In this document: positions 22,126-30,644 of the stretch, one piece after another
How positions within the stretch are numbered: position 1 is the first letter of the stretch
Layout: each line of letters opens with the position of its first letter
NCBI RefSeq assembly: GCF_014284335.1
Contig: NZ_JACOGF010000005.1
Coordinates: 1 to 64,000, forward strand
Length of the DNA: 64,000 nucleotides
Reading direction: 5' to 3'
DNA from: Undibacterium hunanense
GTDB taxonomy: Bacteria; Pseudomonadota; Gammaproteobacteria; Burkholderiales; Burkholderiaceae_D
The notes under the pieces: model-generated
What the model was told of the DNA's origin: nothing
The model's input: the letters and a program-made list of their open reading frames with translations, nothing else
Databases searched by the model: none
Made by a program: the position numbers and the translations under genes

Positions 22126-23199
22126 TCAGGCGTTTATCGGTACGGCATTTGCAGTTGTGCTGCGGGCCGGATTAGTCATTGTATTACCTGCCATTCCCAT
22201 GCCAAACAAATCTTTCGGGTTCATCATTTCGGGTATCAGATCGAGCACGGGTGAATTGGCATGCATCACATATTTTTCAAGATAGCGCATGGCAGAAAAA
22301 TCTTCCAGCGCAAAACCGACAGAATCAAATACCGTGACCTGTTCCGCATACGTGCGGCCAGATGCCTTGCCTGCGAGGATAGTCCACAATTCGGTTACCT
22401 GGAAATCTGCCGGCATTTGTTGCAATTCACCTTCTATCCTGGATTGCGGTTCATATTCAACCACGACATGGGCCTGATGCAAAATATCAGCGTGCAATTC
22501 GGTCTTGCCGGGGCAATCACCACCGACGCCATTGATGTGCATGCCTGGTTCTATCATGTCCGGTGTCAGTATGATGGCATTGGTTTTATCTGCCGTGACC
22601 GTGGTCACGATATCCGCACCCTTGACTGCTTCGGCAGTGGAACTGGCACGTACAACCCGCAATGCAGGATACATGCGCAAATTATGGATTAATTTGTCGG
22701 TTGCCGCAGGGTCGATGTCGTACACACGCAACTCGGTGATGCCCAGCATGGCATGAAACGCAATTGCCTGAAACTCGCTTTGCGCACCATTGCCAATCAG
22801 CGCCATGCTGCGGCTGTCTGGTCTGGCCATATAGGTAGCTGCCAGTGCCGAAGTGGCGGCGGTACGGATGGCGGTGGTCAATGTCAGTTCAGACAGCAGG
22901 TGAGGGTAGCCGGTACTGACATCGGCCAGCACGCCAAAGGCGGTGACCGTCAGCAATCCAGACTGGGTATTTTTGGGGTGGCCATTCACATATTTGAATG
23001 AATATTGTGTACCGTCGGAAATTGGCATCAATTCTATGACGCCCACGTCAGAATGATTGGCCACCCGCGCCGATTTGTCAAAAGCCTGCCAGCGTAAATA
23101 ATCTTCCTTGATCATACCGGCCAGACGTGTGATGGCGTCTTCAAGCCGGGTTTTTTTCAAATGGTTTTGCATTTCTTGCGTGCCGATGAAGGTCACCAT
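22126..23199 (-). CDS. ocd: Ornithine cyclodeaminase
   Basis: A 357-residue NAD-dependent enzyme of the ornithine cyclodeaminase/mu-crystallin family that converts ornithine directly to proline and ammonia. The nucleotide-binding segment MALIGNGAQSEFQAIAF (about residues 133-149), VYDIDPAATDKL and the substrate-site region NGVGGDCPGKTELH are visible. The long form with the SVGFALEDFSAMRYL end fits true Ocd rather than alanine dehydrogenase. It is first in the ocd-rocF operon. The leader contains a short palindrome (23224-23273). Confidence 0.93.
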   Translation of the reverse strand: MVTFIGTQEMQNHLKKTRLEDAITRLAGMIKEDYLRWQAFDKSARVANHSDVGVIELMPISDGTQYSFKYVNGHPKNTQSGLLTVTAFGVLADVSTGYPHLLSELTLTTAIRTAATSALAATYMARPDSRSMALIGNGAQSEFQAIAFHAMLGITELRVYDIDPAATDKLIHNLRMYPALRVVRASSTAEAVKGADIVTTVTADKTNAIILTPDMIEPGMHINGVGGDCPGKTELHADILHQAHVVVEYEPQSRIEGELQQMPADFQVTELWTILAGKASGRTYAEQVTVFDSVGFALEDFSAMRYLEKYVMHANSPVLDLIPEMMNPKDLFGMGMAGNTMTNPARSTTANAVPINA

Positions 23200-23223
23200 G
23201 ATGTTCTCCGTATGTTTTAAATA

Positions 23224-23273
23224 CCGGACTCAGGCAAAGCTGCCTTGCTGAGGCAATTTTTGCGTAAGTCCGG
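23224..23273. repeat. Short palindrome related to the cadR-side element
   Basis: The ends ccggact (23224-23230) and agtccgg (23267-23273) are inverted. The right half caatttttgcgtaagtcc is nearly identical to the right end of the element at 19488-19584 (one extra T). It lies 25 bp upstream of the ocd start codon and would form a hairpin in its leader. Confidence 0.6.
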
Positions 23274-23593
23274 GTGGACTGGCGGGAACACATTTGAGAG
23301 GCTATTGCGAAATCACCCTGGTTTTCCTGATGTTGCGAGACTTCCAAGTTGTTCCTTCCAGGAAGGACAAAGCTTGTTGAAATCCACCAGACCCATTTCG
23401 CATCAGGCTCTTATGCACCTGTTGTGCTATGTATTCTGTTATCCATTGTAGCCAGCGGCAGCAAGAATTAGATTGCTAAATAAGATGTAAATTTCATGTA
23501 AATAGAAATTTAATTTCATATTTAAGAAAATTATGTGTTTAAATTTCTTATATATTGAAATTGGTAAAATATACCGAAAATCGGGAGTTTAAA
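23274..23593. promoter_or_regulatory. Divergent promoter region ocd / Lrp-type regulator
   Basis: No gene is present. Positions 23484-23570 are very AT-rich, with several aaattt/gaaatt half sites in alternating orientation (tttcatgtaaat, agaaatttaatttcat, gtttaaatttc). This is the kind of curved, AT-rich operator bound by Lrp/AsnC octamers. The remainder toward ocd shows nothing I can name. Confidence 0.5.
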
Positions 23594-24049
23594 ATGGACG
23601 TATATGACCGCAGTATCCTGCGTCATCTGCAACAAGATGGTCGTATGAGTAATTTAAGCCTGGCTGAGCGCATTCATCTGTCTGCACCACAGACCTTGCG
23701 GCGTGTCAGGATGCTGGAAGAAAAAGCTGTGATACGCGCCTATGTCGCCCAGGTGGCGCCGGAAGCATTGGGCCTGGGCGTCATGGCTTTTGTGAACCTG
23801 TCACTGGACCGTGAACAGTTCCGCAATGTGCGCGAGGTAGAACGTCAGTTGAAGGCATTCCCTCAAATCATAGAATGCCACACCATTTCAGGCGACTTTG
23901 ATTACATATTGAAGGTGGTTGCCAGTGACCTGAAAAATTTGTCGCAATTCCTGACGGACACGCTGATGCAGGTGCCGGGTGTGGCATCTTTAAGGTCGAT
24001 GATTTGCATGGAAGAAATCAAGCCGGTCAGTGGTTTGCCGATAGAGTGA
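23594..24049 (+). CDS. Lrp/AsnC-family transcriptional regulator
   Basis: A 151-residue regulator: an N-terminal AsnC helix-turn-helix (DRSILRHLQQDGRMSNLSLAERIHLSAPQTLRRVRMLEE) followed by a RAM/ligand-binding domain (about residues 65-140; HTISGDFDYILKVVASDL). I start it at 23594, where a cgggag ribosome site is well placed, rather than the earlier in-frame codon at 23555. It is divergent from ocd-rocF and probably controls that operon in response to arginine, ornithine or proline. That is inference from position. Confidence 0.92.
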   Translation: MDVYDRSILRHLQQDGRMSNLSLAERIHLSAPQTLRRVRMLEEKAVIRAYVAQVAPEALGLGVMAFVNLSLDREQFRNVREVERQLKAFPQIIECHTISGDFDYILKVVASDLKNLSQFLTDTLMQVPGVASLRSMICMEEIKPVSGLPIE

Positions 24050-24073
24050 TTATCTAATATCGAGGAATCGAGT

Positions 24074-24105
24074 AAAATAAGGTGTTATTTTGTTATTTTT
24101 CTTGA
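24074..24105 (+). terminator. Weak terminator-like hairpin after the Lrp-type gene
   Basis: aaaataa (24074-24080) and ttatttt (24085-24091) form a 7-bp all-A/T stem with a 4-base loop, followed by T-rich sequence. The stem is weak, so termination would be partial at best. It marks the border to the AT-rich operon that follows. Confidence 0.35.
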
Positions 24106-24122
24106 TTTGCTAAGGGGGCTAT

Positions 24123-25379
24123 ATGCTTGAAAATTTCACGGGTTTTACTGTAGAAAACTATCGGGCTTTCGCCCGAGAGCAGAACATTGAAATACGTCCC
24201 CTTACTCTTTTCTTTGGTTGGAACAGCGGAGGTAAAAGCGCTTTAATACGTTTTTTGCCACTTCTTGTCGAGTCAATCAAAGCAAACGGGCCTCCAATCT
24301 GGTTAGCTGGCGAAGTTGGTCGTGATTCCACTTGGCCGGAATTGGTTTGTAAATCAACTCAGCGCTCGAATCTTAAATTTGGCTTGAATGGCTCGTCCAA
24401 GGATGAAGTCTTTACAATTAAATGGGACGTAAACGGAGATTTAGCAGGTAAATGGCAAGATACTCAGTCAATATCGTTCAATAGCAGACAAGTTCAATCC
24501 AACAAATCTTTTGGCATTTTATATCAAACGAATTTTGATACGCTTAGAAAGCAAAGCTCTTTTGAGTGGGAGGGATATGCTCCGTCCCCCAATTTACCTG
24601 AGATGGCAGCAGATGCGAATAAAGAAATATTATTGCTAAATCAGCACCTAAAATCTTTTCTTATGCCGCTTTTGTCAAACGTTCAATGGGTAAGCGGTGT
24701 CCGTGCACGTCCACAACGTCTGGTGACGTATGGCGGAGGAAACTCTCCGACATTAAAGCCAGATGGGAGCAACGCGGCAAATCACCTGATAGAGGCTATG
24801 CTTCATAGCACAACTGATCCAGTTCTGGAAGAAACTCGAGAATTCTTTTCTGCTCTAGGGGAACAATTAGTATTAGACAATCCAATGGACGGTGCATGGC
24901 GTGTGATGTTAAGGCCATTAGACTCTCCAGATGTCAAAGTAAACCTTTGTGATACCGGAGAAGGCTACGCACAAGTTTTACCTGTACTTGTCGCATTAGC
25001 AAGAGCGAAATTTGGCGGGCCTAACCTCCTTTGTCTGGAGCAACCAGAGTTGCACCTGCATACACGCGCACAAGCTGAATTGGCAAAAATCTTAGTTAAT
25101 ACAGTAAACTCAAGTAGTAGGCCCACAGTACTAATGGAGACGCACTCTGAGGTTTTATTGACCAGCATTCAACTCGCGATCGCCAATAAAGAAATTAGTG
25201 AAAAAATGGTACGAGTATATTGGGTCGAATCTCGCGCTGACGGCACAAGTGACGTTCTACCCGTCGACTTTGATCCCCAAGGACAACCCACGAACACAAC
25301 CTTAGTTGATGCATTCAGTGATGCCAGCGATTTAGGACGTAAACTCCTGCGTAAACAATTAGCGAGTCAGCCATCGTGA
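24123..25379 (+). CDS. AAA/ABC-like ATPase (DUF3696-type), candidate defence ATPase
   Basis: A 418-residue ATPase of the OLD/RecF-like AAA_15 group. Walker A is GWNSGGKS (residues 32-39) and the signature-like loop is DTGEGYAQVLP (about 275-285). Walker B is LLCLEQPELHLH (about 300-311), with the H-switch METHSE (about 338-343). The C-terminal part (VRVYWVESRADGTSDVLPVDFDPQG) resembles the DUF3696 tail. It has a good ribosome site (aaggggg). The stop codon overlaps the next start (GTGA), so it is coupled to the TOPRIM-like gene. Codon use is AT-rich, unlike its neighbours. It is probably the sensor or energy module of a defence system (inference from family and context). Confidence 0.85.
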   Translation: MLENFTGFTVENYRAFAREQNIEIRPLTLFFGWNSGGKSALIRFLPLLVESIKANGPPIWLAGEVGRDSTWPELVCKSTQRSNLKFGLNGSSKDEVFTIKWDVNGDLAGKWQDTQSISFNSRQVQSNKSFGILYQTNFDTLRKQSSFEWEGYAPSPNLPEMAADANKEILLLNQHLKSFLMPLLSNVQWVSGVRARPQRLVTYGGGNSPTLKPDGSNAANHLIEAMLHSTTDPVLEETREFFSALGEQLVLDNPMDGAWRVMLRPLDSPDVKVNLCDTGEGYAQVLPVLVALARAKFGGPNLLCLEQPELHLHTRAQAELAKILVNTVNSSSRPTVLMETHSEVLLTSIQLAIANKEISEKMVRVYWVESRADGTSDVLPVDFDPQGQPTNTTLVDAFSDASDLGRKLLRKQLASQPS

Positions 25380-26392
25380 AAGTGATTATTTCTGAAGAAC
25401 TTGTTGCGGCATCTATAAATCCATCACAAATATTGTTATTTCATCAGCTTATTGCTATTGCAACTCAAGGAAGCCAGCATTTTTTGTTTTTTGAAACTGA
25501 TAACGCTATAGAGCTAGCGGTACAGGGATATGCACAAAATTTGCAGCCGCTATATAAAAAATTCTTTCTTGATTCATATAGAGAGGCAGCAACTTATCCT
25601 AGTGAAAGAGCGGCAATAAAGATCGATCTAGTTGGTAGTTCGCAATGGGATATCCCAATTCCAGTCGTAACCTTGAATGATGCATTAAAAGTACTTACTG
25701 AAAAGCTTGTAATATTGCTTGAAAATGCTGAGAACGATTGGTACTTCCTATTGGGAATTATGAACTCCCGTGATCGTGCACGAATGTGCGATTACGTGGC
25801 AAAAGGGTGGGCGGAGCCCGGGCACGGTGGAGGGGATACTCTTGGAATGATTATGGATAATAGAATCCAACATCACTGGAAAGCACTCCGGACATTTGTG
25901 ATTTTTGATAGTGATCGTTTACATCCAGATGAGTTTGATGAAAATTGGACACCCGTTAGGCAAGGACAACAACCTTCCAGTTGTAATGCTTATGAGTGGG
26001 AAGTTACCGCAAAACAGTTTCTTGCAAACAGATATTGGATGCTGAGCCGTCGTTTCATAGAGTCATATATGCCTCAGAACGAACTGACATTGGCAACTGC
26101 AGCTAAACCTTGTCAAGACGCCATCGCAGCGCTATTTTCGATGAGTAATGAGCAAAGATGGCATTACAATATGAAAGCCGGATTTATCAAAGACGGTAGT
26201 CGCCACGATATCGAGCGATGTAAAAACTTATACGATAATCTCACACCTGAAAAAAAACAAATTCTTGCTAATGGCTTTGGGCGGACGTTGGCAAAGCATT
26301 ATAAAAATTCAATAACAAGCCAATTTACTTGGGACGCAGAGGCGTTAGCTGAAGCTAACAGTGTGCTCCCCAAACTTCTTAATATGCTTTAA
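25376..26392 (+). CDS. Unknown protein with TOPRIM-like motifs, candidate effector
   Basis: A 338-residue protein of no family I can name with certainty. The start codon is GTG and overlaps the ATPase stop. Three features recall TOPRIM nucleases and the DUF4435 partner of PARIS ATPases. They are Glu116 in VILLENAENDWYFLL, the acidic pair Asp178/Asp180 at the end of a beta-strand (TFVIFDSDR), and RRFIESYMP (225-233), similar to the R-x-x-I-E-x-Y motif that follows DxD in those proteins. A Gly-rich loop (GHGGGD, 149-154) lies between. If correct, it would be a metal-dependent nuclease effector triggered by the ATPase. This is a motif-level inference, and another fold is possible. Confidence 0.6.
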   Translation: MKVIISEELVAASINPSQILLFHQLIAIATQGSQHFLFFETDNAIELAVQGYAQNLQPLYKKFFLDSYREAATYPSERAAIKIDLVGSSQWDIPIPVVTLNDALKVLTEKLVILLENAENDWYFLLGIMNSRDRARMCDYVAKGWAEPGHGGGDTLGMIMDNRIQHHWKALRTFVIFDSDRLHPDEFDENWTPVRQGQQPSSCNAYEWEVTAKQFLANRYWMLSRRFIESYMPQNELTLATAAKPCQDAIAALFSMSNEQRWHYNMKAGFIKDGSRHDIERCKNLYDNLTPEKKQILANGFGRTLAKHYKNSITSQFTWDAEALAEANSVLPKLLNML

Positions 26393-26404
26393 AAGAGATT
26401 ATTT

Positions 26405-28066
26405 ATGTCAGATTCACTTACTTCACTTGCTTCCGAAAATTTAAACCCTAGCTTGCGGAGTTTGTTGGAGGACGTGCAACGAGGACACATTCGGGTTCCG
26501 AGATTTCAAAGACCTTTTGTATGGAAGGACCAGCAACGGTTGCAATTGCTAGAATCAATTCGAGACAATATGCCTATTGGTAGTTTATTGGTTTGGAGTA
26601 CAGCTCAATTTGAACTAGCGTCTTTTCCTACGATAGGCCCTCATATAATTCCTGAGCTCAACGAAACACTTACATTACGTGGTCGACAATATCTTTTAGA
26701 TGGACATCAACGAGTTTCGACGCTGCTTGGTGTCTTATTAGCACCACTATCTAGTTCGACGGTCGTTGGCGAAGAAGAGGAAGACAGTATTGACTGGGAC
26801 ATTCAATACGACCTCATGGATCAAGATTTTGTATTCGTTAATCGGCCAAAGAAAATTACGGAAAGTAGGCCACTGCTACCACTCTCTACACTATTTGATG
26901 GGCGGATGGTGAATCGCCACATGCGAGGAATGCGTGAATTAGGGAAACAGAAGAATTGGAACGAATCTGACTTTGAGATTTGGGAAGAAAGAGCTGATCA
27001 GCTATCGTATCGATTCCAACAATATAGAATTCCGATAGTTGTGATGGTCACGGATGACTTAGATTTAGCTGCGAGGACATTCCAGAGAATTAATAGTCAG
27101 GGTACTCCGATGGGAGAGGCGCATCTTGTGGCTGCTCTTACTTGGACTTCCAAGTTTGATCTTAGAGAGAGACTAGCATCGCTCCGTGAGAATTTTCCAC
27201 TGGGATGGCGTGATCTAGATGACCATATTTTTTTACAAGTTTGTAAAGGTTTGATTACCCCAGACATATCTAAAATCGACGAGACAGAATTAATTCAAAA
27301 TATAAGAGAAGATAATGATCTATTAAACAGAGCTGCAGCTGGATTAAATGCAGCGATAAATCTGTTGATTAACCGAATGGGTGTGGTTCGACAAGACTTG
27401 TTACCTTATGCACCACAATTGGTGTTCTTATCAGTTGAGTATGCGCGTCGTGGCGACGCGGCAATTCCAGAACATGCATTTGTCCATTGGTTTTGGAGAA
27501 CAGGGTGCGTTGAGGTTTTTGGCAGTGGATCATTTAGGCAAGTTAGAACTGAGCAAGAAAAGTTGCGAAACATTAGTTTTTTAAGTGAACTTGAGTATTG
27601 GGATGAAAACTTGGTTTTACGTAATCGTTTCGACTCAAGATTTGCTCGGATTCGTGTTTGGATGTTAAGAATGGCTGCGCGCAAAGATTTAGTCGATGAA
27701 AATGGTATCAGTGTTGACGGTAAGGCACTACTAGCATCATACGGAAAAGAGGCATTTACAAAATTATTTACAACTCCAGCAGGAGCTTCAACAAACCTTC
27801 GGGCTTTGCTTCAAACTCTAGGTAATCGTGTATTTATTGACGCTTCTAAATTAAAAGCAATGCGCAATTCTTTGCGAGAAAATTCAGATATTCCTCAGTC
27901 TTTTCTGGATAGCCATTTAATCACTCATAAAGCATTGTCTGCATTGCGCGCAGGAAATTTAGAAGGCTTTATTCAAGCACGAAACGTAACAATTGCTGAA
28001 TGGGATAAGGCAGATTGGAAAGACGAGAGACGAGCAATGAACCAAGCCAAAATCGATTTTAGTTAG
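26405..28066 (+). CDS. DUF262 (GmrSD N-domain-like) protein, candidate defence component
   Basis: A 553-residue DUF262 protein. The ParB-like core is clear: VPRFQRPFVWKDQQRLQLLESI (about residues 31-52), IGSLLVW (58-64), the nucleotide-binding motif LLDGHQRVSTLLG (97-109) and FQRINSQGTPMGEAHLVAAL (about 225-245). I see no HNH/DUF1524 nuclease motif, so it is not a full GmrSD restriction enzyme. DUF262 proteins bind and hydrolyse nucleotides and recur in phage-defence loci. It starts 12 bp after the TOPRIM-like gene, so the three genes form one operon. It shares their AT-rich codon use. Confidence 0.85.
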   Translation: MSDSLTSLASENLNPSLRSLLEDVQRGHIRVPRFQRPFVWKDQQRLQLLESIRDNMPIGSLLVWSTAQFELASFPTIGPHIIPELNETLTLRGRQYLLDGHQRVSTLLGVLLAPLSSSTVVGEEEEDSIDWDIQYDLMDQDFVFVNRPKKITESRPLLPLSTLFDGRMVNRHMRGMRELGKQKNWNESDFEIWEERADQLSYRFQQYRIPIVVMVTDDLDLAARTFQRINSQGTPMGEAHLVAALTWTSKFDLRERLASLRENFPLGWRDLDDHIFLQVCKGLITPDISKIDETELIQNIREDNDLLNRAAAGLNAAINLLINRMGVVRQDLLPYAPQLVFLSVEYARRGDAAIPEHAFVHWFWRTGCVEVFGSGSFRQVRTEQEKLRNISFLSELEYWDENLVLRNRFDSRFARIRVWMLRMAARKDLVDENGISVDGKALLASYGKEAFTKLFTTPAGASTNLRALLQTLGNRVFIDASKLKAMRNSLRENSDIPQSFLDSHLITHKALSALRAGNLEGFIQARNVTIAEWDKADWKDERRAMNQAKIDFS

Positions 28067-28322
28067 TGGAATCGAAGCTATCTCTTATTTGTCTTTTCTA
28101 TCCATATTTGTGGCAGATTTTCCTAAGTTAGGTCCTCAGCATGAGGTCATTTTCGGATTTTTTTCCAAAATACAGATTTAATCGACGGAGATGCCACAGA
28201 TGGATTTGCAGTTATACCATTTGAAGTAAGAATTGCCACGGTGAATTTTACCTTGGGTATGAACCATGCAATTGCTAGTTGCATGGTCCTAACCCTGGTC
28301 GCTAAAACGACAACAGTCAAGT
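28067..28322. other. AT-rich gap with a perfect 9-bp hairpin
   Basis: No credible gene. Arms 28263-28271 (accatgcaa) and 28279-28287 (ttgcatggt) pair perfectly around a 7-base loop. There is no U-tract on either strand, so it is not a standard terminator. It lies between the convergent DUF262 gene and the PHP-hydrolase gene and may mark the right border of the acquired segment. Confidence 0.5.
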
Positions 28323-29969
28323 CTAATTCACGCTCACAAAGACGGGATTGGAATAGAACCACAGGCTGGCGTAGTTGCGCTCATTGATCTGGTTATGGCG
28401 TGTTGGATTGTCCGCTGTCGTGATTTTTGCATCAGCCAAAGGTTCACCATTGTCTGTCAGGTCTGCGACGTTGATACCCAGGTTGGTGCCACGCAGACGC
28501 AGGTACTGGTTTTTCTGCACGAGCATCTGGTACTTGATGACATTGTAACCATCGGCATCTGTTTTCCAGTCGGCACTGGTGAAGCGTTTCAAGACCTTGG
28601 TGCTGGAGTTGGTCGCCACATTGTAGGCGCTGGAATCCGGTGCTGCTTTGGCGCCAACATCACCGACGATCAAATCCACATGATCCACTTTCGGTGCCTT
28701 GTTGCCGGATACGCCACTACCCACGGGAAATTCATAATTGTTCCTGACAGGGCTTTTGAAACGTATGGTGACATCAACCGTGCTGCCGTTTGCTACCTTC
28801 AGTTCTTGTCCCATGTTTTTGACATCGCTGGCATTGTTGACATTGCTGACGGTGAATTCCATGGCATTGATGAGATCACCAAAGACACTGAATGATCTTC
28901 CTGACTGCAGGCTCTTGATCAGTTCATTGACGCCAGCTTTCTTGTCGTTCATCCACACATAGTTTTTGGCGTATTCGCCTGGGAAGTAACCACTGCTATT
29001 GCCTGCGTCATCGATTTTGAAATGCGAGTCAGAATCGGCAATATTCCAGATGCGGCGACCCTCGCCCAGCAAGGCATCCCAGACCCCACCCACCTGTGCA
29101 ACGACGGCATCAACACCACCATACACACGATTTGGTTTGTTGGCATCAATGTAGCTGGAGGTATAACCGCCACGATCAGGTTCCATCTGGTTGCCGACCA
29201 TGCCTTCTATCGAGAACATGATGTTGGGTGCCATATCATTCATTGTGCGGAAATCGGCAATCGTGTATTTGCCAGGATTGCGCGAAGGATGGTTGATGGT
29301 GATAAAGCTGGTGTCGGGATAATTTTTCTTCAACCAGGACACTGCCTGCAGGGCATCTGCCGCCGTGCTGTTGAAACGTTGCGGATATTTCGCTTTCCAT
29401 TTGCTGACATCGGCAGCGTCAAACTTGCTGTCTTCCAGGGTGGTGAACAAATATTGAAATTCCTTGGCCGCTGATGCTGATGAAATCAGTTTGCCATCTG
29501 CAACATCAAAAATGCTGACACCCAAGTGATCATGCGTGGGCATATCCCATTCAAAACCGGAGAAGATGGTTTTGTCTGCATAACGACCAGACGCTTGCAA
29601 GGCCTTGATCCTGGGAATTTCATATGACTCCATGCCGTACGCAAAAGGCACGGGGTTTGCCAGCAGGGCACCGTTATTGTCGTATTTTGAAGAACGCAGG
29701 TGATTGGTGATGGCGGTCCAGTCCAGGCCATAGCTGGTAAATGCTTTGTCCAGCACCGTATCCAGTGTTTGTGTTGTCCGCGCATCGTCGGATTGTATGG
29801 TGTGCACATGCAAGTCACCGGTCGTCCATCCGCCCTGTGACGTGACTGGCAAATTCGGGTTGAGTGCTTGCGAGGCATTGTCAGAAGAACTGCCACAGCC
29901 ATGCAGCAAGAAGACGGCAGAAGGAACAGCACAGGAAATGGCAATCAAACTCAAAAAACGGGGGCGCAT
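28323..29969 (-). CDS. PHP-domain metallohydrolase lipoprotein (CehA/McbA-like)
   Basis: A 548-residue exported protein. The signal peptide ends in a lipobox (FLLHGC, Cys about residue 24), giving a lipoprotein. The mature part begins with a PHP-type metal motif GDLHVHTIQSDDA and a second motif, AITNHLR. Further His/Asp clusters (DMPTHDHLGV, TINHPSRNPGKY, ADSDSHFKID) are consistent with a metal-dependent phosphoesterase or amidohydrolase of the CehA/McbA family. The natural substrate is unknown. I start it at 29969, after AAAAAAGGA with a six-base spacer, and not at the ATG eight codons upstream. It stands alone, with AT-rich DNA on both sides. Confidence 0.78.
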   Translation of the reverse strand: MRPRFLSLIAISCAVPSAVFLLHGCGSSSDNASQALNPNLPVTSQGGWTTGDLHVHTIQSDDARTTQTLDTVLDKAFTSYGLDWTAITNHLRSSKYDNNGALLANPVPFAYGMESYEIPRIKALQASGRYADKTIFSGFEWDMPTHDHLGVSIFDVADGKLISSASAAKEFQYLFTTLEDSKFDAADVSKWKAKYPQRFNSTAADALQAVSWLKKNYPDTSFITINHPSRNPGKYTIADFRTMNDMAPNIMFSIEGMVGNQMEPDRGGYTSSYIDANKPNRVYGGVDAVVAQVGGVWDALLGEGRRIWNIADSDSHFKIDDAGNSSGYFPGEYAKNYVWMNDKKAGVNELIKSLQSGRSFSVFGDLINAMEFTVSNVNNASDVKNMGQELKVANGSTVDVTIRFKSPVRNNYEFPVGSGVSGNKAPKVDHVDLIVGDVGAKAAPDSSAYNVATNSSTKVLKRFTSADWKTDADGYNVIKYQMLVQKNQYLRLRGTNLGINVADLTDNGEPLADAKITTADNPTRHNQINERNYASLWFYSNPVFVSVN

Positions 29970-30335
29970 GGGAAATCCTTTTTTCTGATGCAATTAATTT
30001 TCATATATACGCAATATAAATATGCAATATAAATATATTTGTAGTATATGAATGCATTGTAAAGGATGACTGTGACGTCAGAATTACAATCGATTTCATC
30101 GAAGTCTGCATTCAGCAGTAAGCATCAATGAATAGGGAATGTGTGCTGAGAAACAAGCGCTGTTTGGATGCACGAAGTGCGAATGAATGCCCAATAGGGG
30201 GTGCTGATGCAGTTTTATGTCGAGCGGGGATTGTCGCGCAGGCTGGGCTTAATGTCGTCAGCGATGAAATACGAGTCGTGTCTGTCGGCTAGCGCCATCC
30301 GCCACGACTCGTCAAAGGTATTGCTAATGTATTAC
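29970..30335. other. Intergenic region with a 13-bp direct repeat and an inverted repeat
   Basis: No supported gene. Positions 30011-30036 are two perfect copies of gcaatataaatat, inside the likely promoter of the PHP hydrolase (minus). Arms 30271-30280 (acgagtcgtg) and 30303-30312 (cacgactcgt) form a 10-bp inverted repeat with a 22-base loop, 24 bp past the stop of the small gene at 30336. This could be a factor-independent 3' end structure without a strong U-tract. Confidence 0.5.
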
Positions 30336-30548
30336 TTAGTGCGCCTTGGCGAAGCGCAGGGCAAACTTCTTGAAGTGGCGGTAGCTGGCGCCCAGGTCTT
30401 GCAGTGAGTCGATGGATTCGGCAATGGATGCACCTTGTTCGCTGAAGTTGCTTCTGAATTCTTCAAATGCAGCTTCCAGCACGATAGCCAGTTGGTGATT
30501 GTACAAACGGCCATAATTCAGATGACGTCTCTTGATGCGCAATTTCAT
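30336..30548 (-). CDS. Small basic protein, unknown
   Basis: A 70-residue, soluble, mostly helical protein with a basic N-terminus (MKLRIKRRHLNYGRLYNHQ) and a basic C-terminus (HFKKFALRFAKAH). The middle is amphipathic and acidic (EAAFEEFRSNFSEQGASIAESIDSL). It has a proper ribosome site (aaagga, 6-7 bases before ATG) and ordinary codon use, so I think it is a real gene. I do not recognise the family. Its size and charge pattern would suit a phasin-like, ribosome-associated or nucleoid-associated helper, but nothing proves this. Confidence 0.65.
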   Translation of the reverse strand: MKLRIKRRHLNYGRLYNHQLAIVLEAAFEEFRSNFSEQGASIAESIDSLQDLGASYRHFKKFALRFAKAH

Positions 30549-30644
30549 GGTGTTTCCTTTCAGTTGAAGGGCGGATTATAGAGTAATCCCTGCATCTGCT
30601 TCATTTTTGTCCTTCCTGCATTGGATACGGGGGCCTGAAAACAC

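Noticed and set aside
26405-28066. Complete GmrSD-type IV restriction enzyme
   Set aside because: The DUF262 half is present, but I find no DUF1524/HNH nuclease motif in the C-terminal part.
28147-28362. A 71-codon open frame (minus) at the right edge of the defence operon
   Set aside because: It overlaps the PHP-hydrolase 3' end and the hairpin, and has no ribosome site or family resemblance.
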